A stretch of DNA of 64,000 nt from Candidatus Omnitrophota bacterium (lineage in GTDB: Bacteria; Ratteibacteria; UBA8468; B48-G9; JAFGKM01). Under the pieces are notes generated by a model. It ran no database searches, had not been told where the DNA came from, and saw only the letters and a program-made list of their open reading frames with translations. Positions 43,706 through 52,621 of this stretch are shown piece by piece (the first letter of the stretch is position 1; the number at the start of each line of letters is the position of its first letter). Made by a program: the position numbers and the translations under genes. The stretch covers positions 283,901 to 347,900 of the forward strand of contig JAMWDI010000002.1 in NCBI GenBank assembly GCA_023819375.1, read 5' to 3'.

Positions 43706-44550
43706 TCTAATTCCTCTCTGTAATTTTTACTTTTTGTTAAAATTTCTCTTATATTCTCATCTTTTCCATTCCTTAAAAATTTCTTGAGAATTTTTAACTC
43801 ATTTTCAAATTTTTCTGTCCAAAAAAGAATATTTTTTTTGTTTTCCATAAATATCTCAGTCCACATTTCAGGTGAACTTTTACCAATTCTTGTAGTATCA
43901 AGAAAACCAGAACCAAAACAGTTTTTTATATTTTCTTTATTTTTGCTACCCAGATAAAGTAAAGTATAAACCAAAAAATGAGGAAGATGACTTGTAAAAC
44001 CAAAAACCTTATCATGTTTTTCAGGACTCATAAAAATGATTTTACTTCCTAACCTCTCCCAGAAATATCTTACTTTTTCTGTGACTTCTTCTTTTGTATT
44101 TTCTGTTGGTGTCAAAACAACTATTTTATCTTCAAATAATCCTTCTCTGGCAAAATCAACCCCACTTTTTTCAGAACCAGATATAGGATGTGAACCTATA
44201 AAATTTGCATTTTTACCTATTATTCTATTCACTTTCAAACAAACACTTTTTTTAACACTTGAAACATCAGTAAATAGAATTTCAGGTCTAATTTTTTTTA
44301 TAATTTTAAAATACTCTTCTAAGGCACTTATAGGTGTAGCAAGTATAAGAAAATCCACTTCTTTAATTAAATTTTCAGGTTTTTCAAAATATTTATCTAC
44401 AATTCCTCTCTTTATCGCTTTTTCCATTGTTTCTAAACTTCTACTGAAACCAAAAATTATTTCTGCAATTTTTTTCTTTTTTACTTCAAGTCCTAAGGAA
44501 CCACCAATTAGTCCTAAACCTATCAATCCTATTTTTTTAAACTCAAACAT
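43702..44550 (-). CDS. tyrA: prephenate dehydrogenase
   Basis: Tyrosine pathway enzyme, 282 residues. N-terminal NAD-binding Rossmann fold (IGLIGLGLIGGSLGLEV, LATPISALEEYF), then the catalytic region with FIGSHPISGSEKSGVDFA, where His and Ser contact prephenate, and GFTSHLPHFLVYTLL. No ACT domain is fused. It has no clear Shine-Dalgarno and lies 9 bp after the slipin gene. Arogenate dehydrogenase activity cannot be excluded. Confidence 0.93.
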   Translation of the reverse strand: MFEFKKIGLIGLGLIGGSLGLEVKKKKIAEIIFGFSRSLETMEKAIKRGIVDKYFEKPENLIKEVDFLILATPISALEEYFKIIKKIRPEILFTDVSSVKKSVCLKVNRIIGKNANFIGSHPISGSEKSGVDFAREGLFEDKIVVLTPTENTKEEVTEKVRYFWERLGSKIIFMSPEKHDKVFGFTSHLPHFLVYTLLYLGSKNKENIKNCFGSGFLDTTRIGKSSPEMWTEIFMENKKNILFWTEKFENELKILKKFLRNGKDENIREILTKSKNYREELE

Positions 44551-44559
44551 AAAAGTTTT

Positions 44560-45312
44560 TTATTTTTCTTCCTGTTTTTTAACAAAAGAAGTAAATAACT
44601 CAATTGGAATAGGAAAAACAAGGGTTGAATTTTTTTCTGCTGCTATTTCTGTTGCGGTCTGAAGATATCTTAACTGAATAGCAAGAGGCACCTCTGATAA
44701 TATCTCTGCTGCTTCTCTCAATTTCTGCGCTGCCTGATATTCACCTTCTGCATTTATTATTTTTGCTCTTCTATCTCTTTCCACTTCTGCTTGTCTTGCC
44801 ATCGCTCTTTTCATAGTATCTGGTAATTCCACTTCTTTAATTTCAACTATACTTACTTTTATTCCCCAGGGATCTGTCTGTTCATCTATAATCTGTTGTA
44901 GTCTATGGTTAATTTTTTCTCTTTCAGCAAGTATTTCATCAAGTTCAAGTTGACCTGCAACTCCTCTTAAAGTTGTTTGAGCAATTTGCATTGTTGAAAG
45001 TTGATAATTTTCAACTTCTACAACTGCTTTCACTGGATCAAGAACTCTAAACCAGACAACAGCATTTATTTTTATAGGAACATTATCTTTTGTCATAACT
45101 TCCTGTGGAGTAACATCAAAAGTTACTGTTCTTAAACTAACCTTTACCATTTTTTCTATAAATGGAATTAAAAAAATTAATCCAGGTCCTCTTGCTCCAA
45201 CTAATCTTCCGAGACGAAAAACAACCCCTCTTTCATACTCATTTATAATTTTTATTGAATTTGCAAGAATAATAAAACCCAAAATAATCAATGTTATTAT
45301 TCCAAGTTCCAT
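44560..45312 (-). CDS. slipin/stomatin-like SPFH membrane protein
   Basis: 250-residue band-7 protein: a single N-terminal membrane segment ([17 protein letters not shown]), then the SPFH domain with [66 protein letters not shown], and a C-terminal helix ([21 protein letters not shown]). These proteins form membrane cages or scaffolds. It is the first gene of a long minus-strand run through tyrA, proBA, nadD, pheST and zapA. A GGAGG Shine-Dalgarno and a promoter precede it. No NfeD partner is adjacent, which is unusual for slipins. Confidence 0.93.
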   Translation of the reverse strand: MELGIITLIILGFIILANSIKIINEYERGVVFRLGRLVGARGPGLIFLIPFIEKMVKVSLRTVTFDVTPQEVMTKDNVPIKINAVVWFRVLDPVKAVVEVENYQLSTMQIAQTTLRGVAGQLELDEILAEREKINHRLQQIIDEQTDPWGIKVSIVEIKEVELPDTMKRAMARQAEVERDRRAKIINAEGEYQAAQKLREAAEILSEVPLAIQLRYLQTATEIAAEKNSTLVFPIPIELFTSFVKKQEEK

Positions 45313-45336
45313 AATTTTTCCTCCTTTTTTTTGAAA

Positions 45337-45365
45337 ATTTTATCTTATATTTTTTCTGAAAGCAA
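45337..45365 (-). promoter_or_regulatory. sigma-70-type promoter of the slipin operon
   Basis: Minus strand TTGCTT (45365-45360), 17-bp spacer, TAAAAT (45342-45337), then GGAGG and ATG 45312. Its -35 overlaps the palindrome at 45362-45375 shared with the divergent exporter promoter. Confidence 0.55.
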
Positions 45366-45375
45366 ATATATTTGC
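45362..45375. promoter_or_regulatory. perfect 14-bp palindrome between divergent promoters
   Basis: GCAAATATATTTGC is a perfect inverted repeat. It covers most of the -35 of the slipin promoter and the first bases of the -35 of the ABC-exporter promoter. A repressor bound here would block both. It may also arise simply because two TTGC-starting -35 boxes face each other. Confidence 0.5.
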
Positions 45376-45400
45376 ACAATTTTGTATGAGAACATATAAT
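45372..45400 (+). promoter_or_regulatory. sigma-70-type promoter of the ABC-exporter pair
   Basis: TTGCAC at 45372-45377, 17-bp spacer, TATAAT at 45395-45400. The start of transcription is predicted near 45407, six bases before ATG 45413. This places the ATG at 45386 inside the promoter and excludes it as the start. Confidence 0.65.
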
Positions 45401-45412
45401 AAATTCCTAAAA

Positions 45413-47173
45413 ATGGAAAAAAGAAACAGCAAAAAATCAAATTTAAAAATCTTTTTCGCTTATTTGAAGAATTATAAAAAAGCAGTTATTCTTGCGCCTT
45501 TATTTATGATTCTTGAAGTCATAATGGATCTTTTACAACCTAAACTTTTATCTAAAATTGTTGATGAAGGCATTATTAAAAGAAATTCACAAATAATATT
45601 AAATACAGGCTTAGTTATGCTTTTAGTCGCAATAATCGGACTTATAGGAGGAATTGGATGCACAATATTTTCAAGTTTGGCAAGTCAAAATTTAGGATAT
45701 GATTTGAGAAAAAAACTTTTCAGAAAAATTCTTATTTCTGAGTTTGAAAATATAAATAAATTTTCACCAGCATCACTTATAACAAGATTAACAAATGATA
45801 TATCTCAAGTTCAACAACTTGCTCTTATTTCATTAAGAATGTTTGTTAGGGCTCCCTTTTTATGTTTAGGTGGAATTATTATGGCATTTTCTATCAATTT
45901 GAAACTTTCTTTAATAATTTTTATAATAGTGCCTGCTTTAGTTTTTACTTTCTGGTATTTTTCTAAAAAAGGATTTAGTTTATTTTCAATTATGCAAAAA
46001 AAATTGGACAGACTAAATCTTTTAATAAGAGAAAATCTTGCTGGAATAAGGGTAATAAGAATTTTTAACAGAACATCTTATGAAAAAGAAAGATTTGAAA
46101 ATGCTAGCAATGAATTAATGTTTGCCTCCCTGAATGCTTTAAATTTTATAGTTAAAATGGGGCCGATTATTATGGCAATTATAAATTTAAGTTTAATAAC
46201 AGTTCTATGGTTTGGCGCTAAAATGTACATAAATAATCAAATTAAAATTGGAGAAGTTATTGCTTTTGTCAATTATCTTATGATTATTCTTATATCTTTA
46301 ACAATGATAAGTAATTTATTTATCTTTATTTCACGGGCAATTCCTTCAATTGAAAGAATAAATGAAATTTTTGGAATCCCTGAACAAAAAAAAGAAAAAA
46401 AAGAGAAATACTCATCTTTTTTATTTAAAGGGGAAATAGAATTTAAGAATGTTTTTTTTAGTTATGATGGCAAATTAGAAAATTCTCTTTTAAAGAATAT
46501 TTCATTTAAGATAGAAAAAGGAGAAACAGTAGGAATTATTGGGTCTACTGGATCTGGAAAAACAACCTTATTAAATCTCATTGTAGGACTTTATCAACCA
46601 ACTTTAGGAGAAATTTATATAAGTGGCAAAAATATAAAAGATGTTGACCCTGAAATAATCAAAAAAAATATAGGTTTTATTACACAAGAAAGTTTGATTT
46701 TTTCAGGGACAATAAGAGAAATTATGAAATGGGCAAATCAAGAGGCAACAGATGAGGAAATAATTTTTGCACTTAAAATTTCACAAATTTATGATTTTAT
46801 TAAAACCTTACCTGATGGTCTTGATACTTATATAGGGCAAAAAGGTATAAATCTTTCTGGTGGCCAAAAACAACGTCTAACAATAGCAAGAGCAATAGTT
46901 AAAAAACCTGAAATTCTCATTCTTGATGATTGCACAAGTTCTATTGATTTTATTACAGAAAAAAAGATATTTGAAGAATTACGGAAGAAATTGAAAGATA
47001 TAACAAAAGTAGTTGTAACTTCAAGAATATTCACAATTATAAACGCTGACAAAATTTTAGTCCTTGAAAATGGAGAAATTGCAGGTATTGGAACTCATTT
47101 TCAACTTTTAGAAAATTGTGAAGTTTATAGAGAAATATACGAAATACAAAAGGGAGAAAAAATAGATGTCTGA
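45413..47173 (+). CDS. ABC exporter half-transporter with degenerate nucleotide site
   Basis: 586-residue type IV (MsbA/LmrA-like) half-transporter, six transmembrane helices in the first 310 residues and a C-terminal ATPase. Walker A is GSTGSGKTT and signature LSGGQKQRL, but Walker B reads ILILDDC, with Asp in place of the catalytic Glu, and the H-loop position reads VVVTSRIFTI with no His. With the canonical partner downstream this fits a heterodimeric exporter of the BmrC/BmrD type with one degenerate site. The start is set at ATG 45413 by the promoter at 45372-45400. It overlaps the partner by 8 bp. The substrate is unknown; lipid or drug export is typical. Confidence 0.92.
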   Translation: MEKRNSKKSNLKIFFAYLKNYKKAVILAPLFMILEVIMDLLQPKLLSKIVDEGIIKRNSQIILNTGLVMLLVAIIGLIGGIGCTIFSSLASQNLGYDLRKKLFRKILISEFENINKFSPASLITRLTNDISQVQQLALISLRMFVRAPFLCLGGIIMAFSINLKLSLIIFIIVPALVFTFWYFSKKGFSLFSIMQKKLDRLNLLIRENLAGIRVIRIFNRTSYEKERFENASNELMFASLNALNFIVKMGPIIMAIINLSLITVLWFGAKMYINNQIKIGEVIAFVNYLMIILISLTMISNLFIFISRAIPSIERINEIFGIPEQKKEKKEKYSSFLFKGEIEFKNVFFSYDGKLENSLLKNISFKIEKGETVGIIGSTGSGKTTLLNLIVGLYQPTLGEIYISGKNIKDVDPEIIKKNIGFITQESLIFSGTIREIMKWANQEATDEEIIFALKISQIYDFIKTLPDGLDTYIGQKGINLSGGQKQRLTIARAIVKKPEILILDDCTSSIDFITEKKIFEELRKKLKDITKVVVTSRIFTIINADKILVLENGEIAGIGTHFQLLENCEVYREIYEIQKGEKIDV

Positions 47174-49022
47174 TAGAGAAAAATTTTGGGAACAACAAAA
47201 AATTAAATCAATAAAGGGGCCATTTTTCGGTCCAGTTCCTGGAAGTAGACATTTCCATTTACTTTCTGAAAGACCAAAAGAGACGATAAAAACCTTAAAA
47301 AAATTAACAAAATATCTTCTTAAATATAAATTGTTTTTTCTTTTGACATTTATCTGTGTAATTGGAAGTTCTATTTTATCTTTAATAAGTCCATACTTAA
47401 TAGGAAAAGTAATTGACGACTTTATAATATCAAAAAATTTAATCAATTTTAAACATTTTTTATTTTTCATGCTTATAATTTATCTTTTTAATTCTTTCCT
47501 TTTTTACATTCAGGGAATAACAGTAACAACTGTCTCGCAAAAAATTGGTTTTGACATTAGAAAAAATGCCTTTGAATGTATTCATAAACTTTCTTTAAGA
47601 GTAATTGATAGGAGACAAATCGGAGATATAATGAGTAGAATTACCAATGACATAGATATAATAAATACAACACTTGCAACAAGCACAATCCATTTTTTTT
47701 CAGGAATATTTATGCTTGTAGGGACTATAGTTATGATGATTTTATTGAGCCCTATTTTGACTTTTTATAGTATGGTACTAATCCCTCTTATGGCAATTAT
47801 AACTAAAATAATTTCTTCAAAAACAAGAAAGTATTTTTATCTACAACAGACAAAACTTGGAGAGATAAATGGCATTGCCGAGGAAGATATTACAAATTTG
47901 AAAATAATAAAATTATATGGAAAAGAAGAATTTGAGATGGAAAGATTTGAAAAAGAAAATTACGAACTTAAAGAATATGGTTTTATGGCTCAGAAATTTT
48001 CAGGGATAATGCCACCCTTAATGAATTTTTTAAACAATTTAAGTTTTGCAATAATTGGTGGGATAGGTGGAATATATGTAGCAAAAGAAGTAATTACAAT
48101 TGGAACAATAGTAAGTTTTATAAATTACGTAAAACAATTTACACGTCCATTAAATGAACTTGCTCATCAGTTCAATACAATTCAAGGGGCAATAAGTAGT
48201 GCAGAAAGAATATTTGAGATTATGGAAGAAGAGAAGGAAAAAGAAGACTCTGAAATGTCAAAAAATCTTGAGGATTTAAAAAAAGAAATTGAATTTAAAG
48301 ATGTATTTTTTGCTTACGAAAATGATAAGTATATTCTTAAAAATATAAATTTCAAAACACCCTTCGGGAAAATAATTGCAATTGTAGGACCAACAGGGGC
48401 TGGAAAAACAACTCTTATAAATTTACTTGCAAGATTATATGAAATAGAAAAAGGAGAAATTTTGATTGATGGAATTAACATAAAAGAAATAAAAAAGGAA
48501 AGTTTAAGAAGTAAAATTGGAATTGTTCTTCAAGATACATATCTTTTTACAGGAACAATTAAAGAAAATATAAAATATGGTAAACTTGAAGCAACCGATG
48601 AGGAAATTGAGATGATTTGTAAAAAAATAAATGCTGATAAATTTATTAAAAATCTTCCTCAGAAATATGATACATTTTTATCCGACGAAATGCAAAGTTT
48701 AAGTCAAGGGCAAAAACAACTTATAGCAATTGCGAGAGCAATACTTTCAAATCCTAAAATTTTAATACTTGATGAAGCAACAAGCAATATTGATACAAAG
48801 ACAGAAGTAGATGTTCAAAAGGGCTTACTTGAATTGATGAAAGGAAGGACTTGTTTTGTAATAGCACATCGTTTAAACACAATAAAAAATGCAGATTTGA
48901 TAATCGTTATAAATAATGGTGAAATAATTGAAATAGGGACTCATAAAGAACTTATGGAAAAGAAAGGTTTTTATTACCACCTATTTATAACTCAATTTGG
49001 GGAATTTAAACCTGATTTATAA
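47166..49022 (+). CDS. ABC exporter half-transporter, catalytically intact partner
   Basis: 618 residues with an N-terminal extension of about 50 residues (FWEQQKIKSIKGPFFGPVPG), six transmembrane helices (about 55-345), and an ATPase with Walker A GPTGAGKTT, Walker B ILILDEATSNID and H-loop IAHRLNTI, all canonical. Its signature is LSQGQKQLIAIARAIL, with Gln for the first Gly of LSGGQ. This is the reciprocal arrangement expected in heterodimers, where the degenerate Walker B subunit and the altered signature form the same weak site. It ends 8 bp before the convergent permease gene; no terminator hairpin is obvious. Confidence 0.92.
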   Translation: MSDREKFWEQQKIKSIKGPFFGPVPGSRHFHLLSERPKETIKTLKKLTKYLLKYKLFFLLTFICVIGSSILSLISPYLIGKVIDDFIISKNLINFKHFLFFMLIIYLFNSFLFYIQGITVTTVSQKIGFDIRKNAFECIHKLSLRVIDRRQIGDIMSRITNDIDIINTTLATSTIHFFSGIFMLVGTIVMMILLSPILTFYSMVLIPLMAIITKIISSKTRKYFYLQQTKLGEINGIAEEDITNLKIIKLYGKEEFEMERFEKENYELKEYGFMAQKFSGIMPPLMNFLNNLSFAIIGGIGGIYVAKEVITIGTIVSFINYVKQFTRPLNELAHQFNTIQGAISSAERIFEIMEEEKEKEDSEMSKNLEDLKKEIEFKDVFFAYENDKYILKNINFKTPFGKIIAIVGPTGAGKTTLINLLARLYEIEKGEILIDGINIKEIKKESLRSKIGIVLQDTYLFTGTIKENIKYGKLEATDEEIEMICKKINADKFIKNLPQKYDTFLSDEMQSLSQGQKQLIAIARAILSNPKILILDEATSNIDTKTEVDVQKGLLELMKGRTCFVIAHRLNTIKNADLIIVINNGEIIEIGTHKELMEKKGFYYHLFITQFGEFKPDL

Positions 49023-49030
49023 AGTACAAT

Positions 49031-50317
49031 TTATTCATATCGGAGTGCTTGAATTGGATCAAGATATGCTGCTTTTCTTGCTGGATAAATTCCAAAAGTT
49101 ATACCAACTCCAACAGAAATTGTAAAAGAAAGGGCAATTGACCACCAGGTAATAATTGTTGTCATTCCAGCAAATTTAGTTACAAGTTTAGGAATTAAAA
49201 CTCCAAGAAATATGCCAATTAAACCACCGGTTGAAGAAAGAATCACTGTTTCAATTAAAAACTGATTTATTATATCTTTTCTCTTGGCCCCTACTGCTCT
49301 TCTTATTCCTATTTCTCTTGTTCTTTCTGTAACAGTTGCAAGCATAATATTCATAATTCCAATTCCTCCGACAATCAATGAAATGGCTGCTATTGAACCT
49401 AAAACAATATTAAAAATTTTTTTTGTATGTTCTGCTTGCATTAATAATTGTAATGGAACAAGAATTTCATAATCATCTTTCTTATGATTTGTTTTGAGAA
49501 TATCTTCTATTATTGCAGAGGTTGTCAGAATTTTATCCATATCTTTGACTCTAACTATAAATCTATGATATTTAACCCAGTTTCTTTCCCATCTTATAAT
49601 TGGACCTTGCTTTGAAGTTATTTCAAATTCTCCAAAATATGATCTTCCTGTTGTAAAAGGAATATAAATGTCAAAATTTACGTCTTCTGCAGTAAATCCT
49701 GTCGTTTCTGTCATCAATCCTTTTTCTTTTGTTACTCCAATCACTTTAAAATTATAACTTCTTACAGTAATTGTTTTCCCAATAGGATCTTCTACTGGGA
49801 ATAAACTTTTCTTTATAGAATATCCAATCACTGCAAATGGTTTAAACAATTCCATATCAATTTTTGTAAAAAATCTACCTGTTTCAATTCCTAAATTCAT
49901 AACATCCTTATATTCTGGATATGTACAAACAATTCTTCCCTGAACAATTTTATCTCCATATCTTATTTCTTCTTTCATTTCCCAAGTTGGAACTATAAAT
50001 TCAACAGTTGGAATTGTTCTTATCATTTCATAATCTTTTTCTACAAGGCCATAAACACCAACAAATGCCCGTGTTTCCTGAGTTATTCTTGCCTCTTGTA
50101 ATTTTACACTTCTTATTATAATGTTTTGACTACCAAGTTCTTTAATCTTCTCTCTTGCTTCATAACTAGCACCTTCACCAATGGCAAGCATGGAAATAAC
50201 AGAAGCAACCCCAAAAACGATACCAAGAATTGTTAAAAATGACCTTAATTTATGAAGAAAGATGTTTTTTATGCCAATTTTAATAATTCTCAAAAAATAA
50301 TAAATTTTACTTTTCAT
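49031..50317 (-). CDS. MacB-type ABC permease (FtsX fold)
   Basis: 428 residues: one N-terminal transmembrane helix in FLHKLRSFLTILGIVFGVASVI, a large MacB-PCD periplasmic domain (about 45-300), then three C-terminal helices beginning GIMNIMLATVTERTREIGIRRAVGAK, the FtsX signature. It corresponds to the permease half of MacB; here the ATPase is a separate gene, as in YknYZ-type systems. These are mechanotransmitters that drive substrates from the periplasm through a TolC-type tunnel rather than pumping across the inner membrane. It overlaps the ATPase gene by 11 bp. Confidence 0.93.
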   Translation of the reverse strand: MKSKIYYFLRIIKIGIKNIFLHKLRSFLTILGIVFGVASVISMLAIGEGASYEAREKIKELGSQNIIIRSVKLQEARITQETRAFVGVYGLVEKDYEMIRTIPTVEFIVPTWEMKEEIRYGDKIVQGRIVCTYPEYKDVMNLGIETGRFFTKIDMELFKPFAVIGYSIKKSLFPVEDPIGKTITVRSYNFKVIGVTKEKGLMTETTGFTAEDVNFDIYIPFTTGRSYFGEFEITSKQGPIIRWERNWVKYHRFIVRVKDMDKILTTSAIIEDILKTNHKKDDYEILVPLQLLMQAEHTKKIFNIVLGSIAAISLIVGGIGIMNIMLATVTERTREIGIRRAVGAKRKDIINQFLIETVILSSTGGLIGIFLGVLIPKLVTKFAGMTTIITWWSIALSFTISVGVGITFGIYPARKAAYLDPIQALRYE

Positions 50318-50996
50318 CTATTATTTCTCCATCAAGTATCTTTACAATTCTTTGCCCATATTCAGCAACTTTTGAATCATGAGTTATAATAATCACAGTT
50401 CTGCCCATTTCATTCAATTTTTTAAATATCTCCATTATTTCTTTTCCGGTTTTTGTATCAAGATTACCTGTTGGCTCATCTCCAAGTATTATTAGTGGTT
50501 CATTTACTAATGCTCTTGCTATTGCAACTCTTTGTTGTTGTCCACCAGAAAGTTCAGTAGGCCTATGATACATTCTATCTCCTAAACCAACAAGATTGGC
50601 ATAATATTTTGCTTTTTCTATTATTTCCTCTTCATCTAATCCTCTATAAATTAAAGGCAATGAAATATTTTCAATTACATTTAATTGTGGAATTAAATTA
50701 TAATTTTGAAAAACAAATCCAATTTTTTTATTTCTTATTTCTGAAAGTTCATCATCATTAAGATTTTTAACATCAATACCATCAAGATAGTATTCCCCTT
50801 CTGTTGGTTTATCAAGACATCCTATTATATTTAAAAGAGTTGTCTTCCCACTACCACTTGGACCCATAATTGAAATGTGTTCTCCTTTTTTTACTTTAAG
50901 ATTTACATTTTTTAAAGCAAAAACCTTAACGTTTCCAAGATCATAAATTTTCTTAACGCTTTTCATTTCTATTAAAATATCGTTTCCCATTTTCAT
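50307..50996 (-). CDS. MacB/LolD-type ABC ATPase
   Basis: 229-residue stand-alone ATPase: Walker [11 protein letters not shown]-loop [13 protein letters not shown], signature [15 protein letters not shown], Walker [14 protein letters not shown]-loop ITHD. The [21 protein letters not shown] segment is typical for the MacB/LolD/YknY group. It is the energy module for the permease downstream and overlaps the adaptor gene by 4 bp. Confidence 0.95.
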   Translation of the reverse strand: MKMGNDILIEMKSVKKIYDLGNVKVFALKNVNLKVKKGEHISIMGPSGSGKTTLLNIIGCLDKPTEGEYYLDGIDVKNLNDDELSEIRNKKIGFVFQNYNLIPQLNVIENISLPLIYRGLDEEEIIEKAKYYANLVGLGDRMYHRPTELSGGQQQRVAIARALVNEPLIILGDEPTGNLDTKTGKEIMEIFKKLNEMGRTVIIITHDSKVAEYGQRIVKILDGEIIDEK

Positions 50997-52621
50997 TTTT
51001 CTTTAGCCTCTCTTCTTATTTTCCCTCTTTCTACCATCTCCTCCTTTCTAACAGTTCCTTTTGTAGGGCCCTTATAACTCAAAATTACAATATCTCCCTC
51101 TTTTAATCCTTCTTTTATTTCAATCATTGTTTCACTACTTTCACCAAGTTTTACTTTTTTCCTGACTATATTTCTCCCTTTAATAACTTCACAATATGGT
51201 TCTCCTTTTTCAAAATTAACTGCAACAACAGGAACTGCTACAACATCTTTTAATTCTTTTACTAAAATTTCAACATCTGCACTCATTCCAGGTTTCATTG
51301 CTTTATCTTTATCAATTAACTCTATTTTTACCAAATAAACATTAATATCTGGATTTAACATTTTCAATGATTGATCAGGCATATTTGAAATTTGAATAAC
51401 TTTACCCTTAAATACTTTTCCAGGTATTGAAGAAACTTTGACATTTGCAGTCTGTCCTATAGATAGTTTTTGAATACTTGCCTCATGAACTTTTACTTCT
51501 ACGCCCATTGAATTAAAATCTGGTAAATGCAATAATTCTTGAAATTGATAAACAGTTGCTCCTGGTTGAATTTGAGTTCCAGAAACTATCGCTCTAAAAC
51601 CACCTGTTGTAGTTGGATATGTAACAATGCCAGGAGCAGTTGCTACAATTTTGCAGTTTTCAATATTCTTTTCAAGTTCTTCAAGTTTTCTTTCATTCAA
51701 TTTATAAGTTGCTTTTTTACTTTTTAAATCTGATTCTGCTTGAATTAATCTTGATTTACATTTTGCTTTTGTTCTTTCAAGTTCAGCAATTGCTTCTATA
51801 TAATTTGACAGCAGTTGTTCTACATTTTTAGGAAATTCATAATTAACAAATAATTGAAAAGATAAATTTGCCTGCTCAAAATTTACTTCTTTTTGCTTCA
51901 AAGATAACTGATCTGCTTCAAGTTCGTTTTTGGTAATATAACCCTTTTCAGCAAGTTTCTTACTCCAATCAAGTTGATTTTGTGCTCTTATAACTTCTTC
52001 TTTAGCAATATCTATATTATTTTCAAGTTGTCTTTTTTTATTTAATGCCTCTCCTCCAAGTTTTTCACTATTTATAAGTTGTTTAAAATCTATATTTTCT
52101 CCTTTATTCCTTTTTTCTACTACTTCATCTGCAAGTTTAGCACCAAGATATTTTTCAAGATCCATTTTAGCAAATGTCACTTTAAGTTCTGCAGACTTTA
52201 TCTGACTGTCATTTTCTTTTTTAACAATTTCAAGATTTTCCTGGGCATTTAAATAACTTGCATAACTATTTTCAAGTGTAATTAACATTTGATCTCTTTG
52301 GGTCTCAAGATCTTCAGAATCAAGAACCATTAAAACTTTCCCTTTTTTAACGTCTTCTTCAGTTATTTCAATCCCTTCTTCTACAACTTCAAGAATTGAT
52401 CTTCTTCCTGGAACCTGATTTATTATTTTTGTGGTTTTCAATGCAACAAGATTTCCTGATTCGTGAACAGTTATCGGGAGGTTAATTTTTTTAACAGTAT
52501 AAGTTATTATATCCTTTATTTTTTTATTTTTTGAATTTATAAAAGAACCGGTAAGAATTAAAACTAAAATTAAAAAACCTACTCCAAAAATTTTATTTTT
52601 AAATATTTTCAAGTATCTCAT
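50993..52621 (-). CDS. HlyD/MacA-type periplasmic adaptor
   Basis: 542 residues, longer than MacA (about 370) because of an extended alpha-hairpin. N-terminal membrane anchor (GVGFLILVLILTGSFI), barrel-sandwich halves (ITVHESGNLVALKT; CKIVATAPGIVTYP), a long coiled-coil hairpin (about 105-320), beta-barrel and membrane-proximal domains (VAVPVVAVNFEKG; LKEGDIVILSYKGP). It bridges the permease and the TolC-type protein. It starts at ATG 52621 with AAGGAGA upstream, overlapping the tolC-like gene by 23 bp. Confidence 0.93.
   Translation of the reverse strand: MRYLKIFKNKIFGVGFLILVLILTGSFINSKNKKIKDIITYTVKKINLPITVHESGNLVALKTTKIINQVPGRRSILEVVEEGIEITEEDVKKGKVLMVLDSEDLETQRDQMLITLENSYASYLNAQENLEIVKKENDSQIKSAELKVTFAKMDLEKYLGAKLADEVVEKRNKGENIDFKQLINSEKLGGEALNKKRQLENNIDIAKEEVIRAQNQLDWSKKLAEKGYITKNELEADQLSLKQKEVNFEQANLSFQLFVNYEFPKNVEQLLSNYIEAIAELERTKAKCKSRLIQAESDLKSKKATYKLNERKLEELEKNIENCKIVATAPGIVTYPTTTGGFRAIVSGTQIQPGATVYQFQELLHLPDFNSMGVEVKVHEASIQKLSIGQTANVKVSSIPGKVFKGKVIQISNMPDQSLKMLNPDINVYLVKIELIDKDKAMKPGMSADVEILVKELKDVVAVPVVAVNFEKGEPYCEVIKGRNIVRKKVKLGESSETMIEIKEGLKEGDIVILSYKGPTKGTVRKEEMVERGKIRREAKEK

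Noticed and set aside
44036-44662. 208-codon plus-strand frame opposite tyrA and the slipin
   Set aside because: Both minus-strand genes are clearly real; the antisense frame has no Shine-Dalgarno, no motif and spans their junction.
45386-45412. Nine-codon N-terminal extension of the ABC exporter
   Set aside because: The ATG lies between the -35 and -10 of a good promoter; the next in-frame ATG at 45413 fits both promoter and family.
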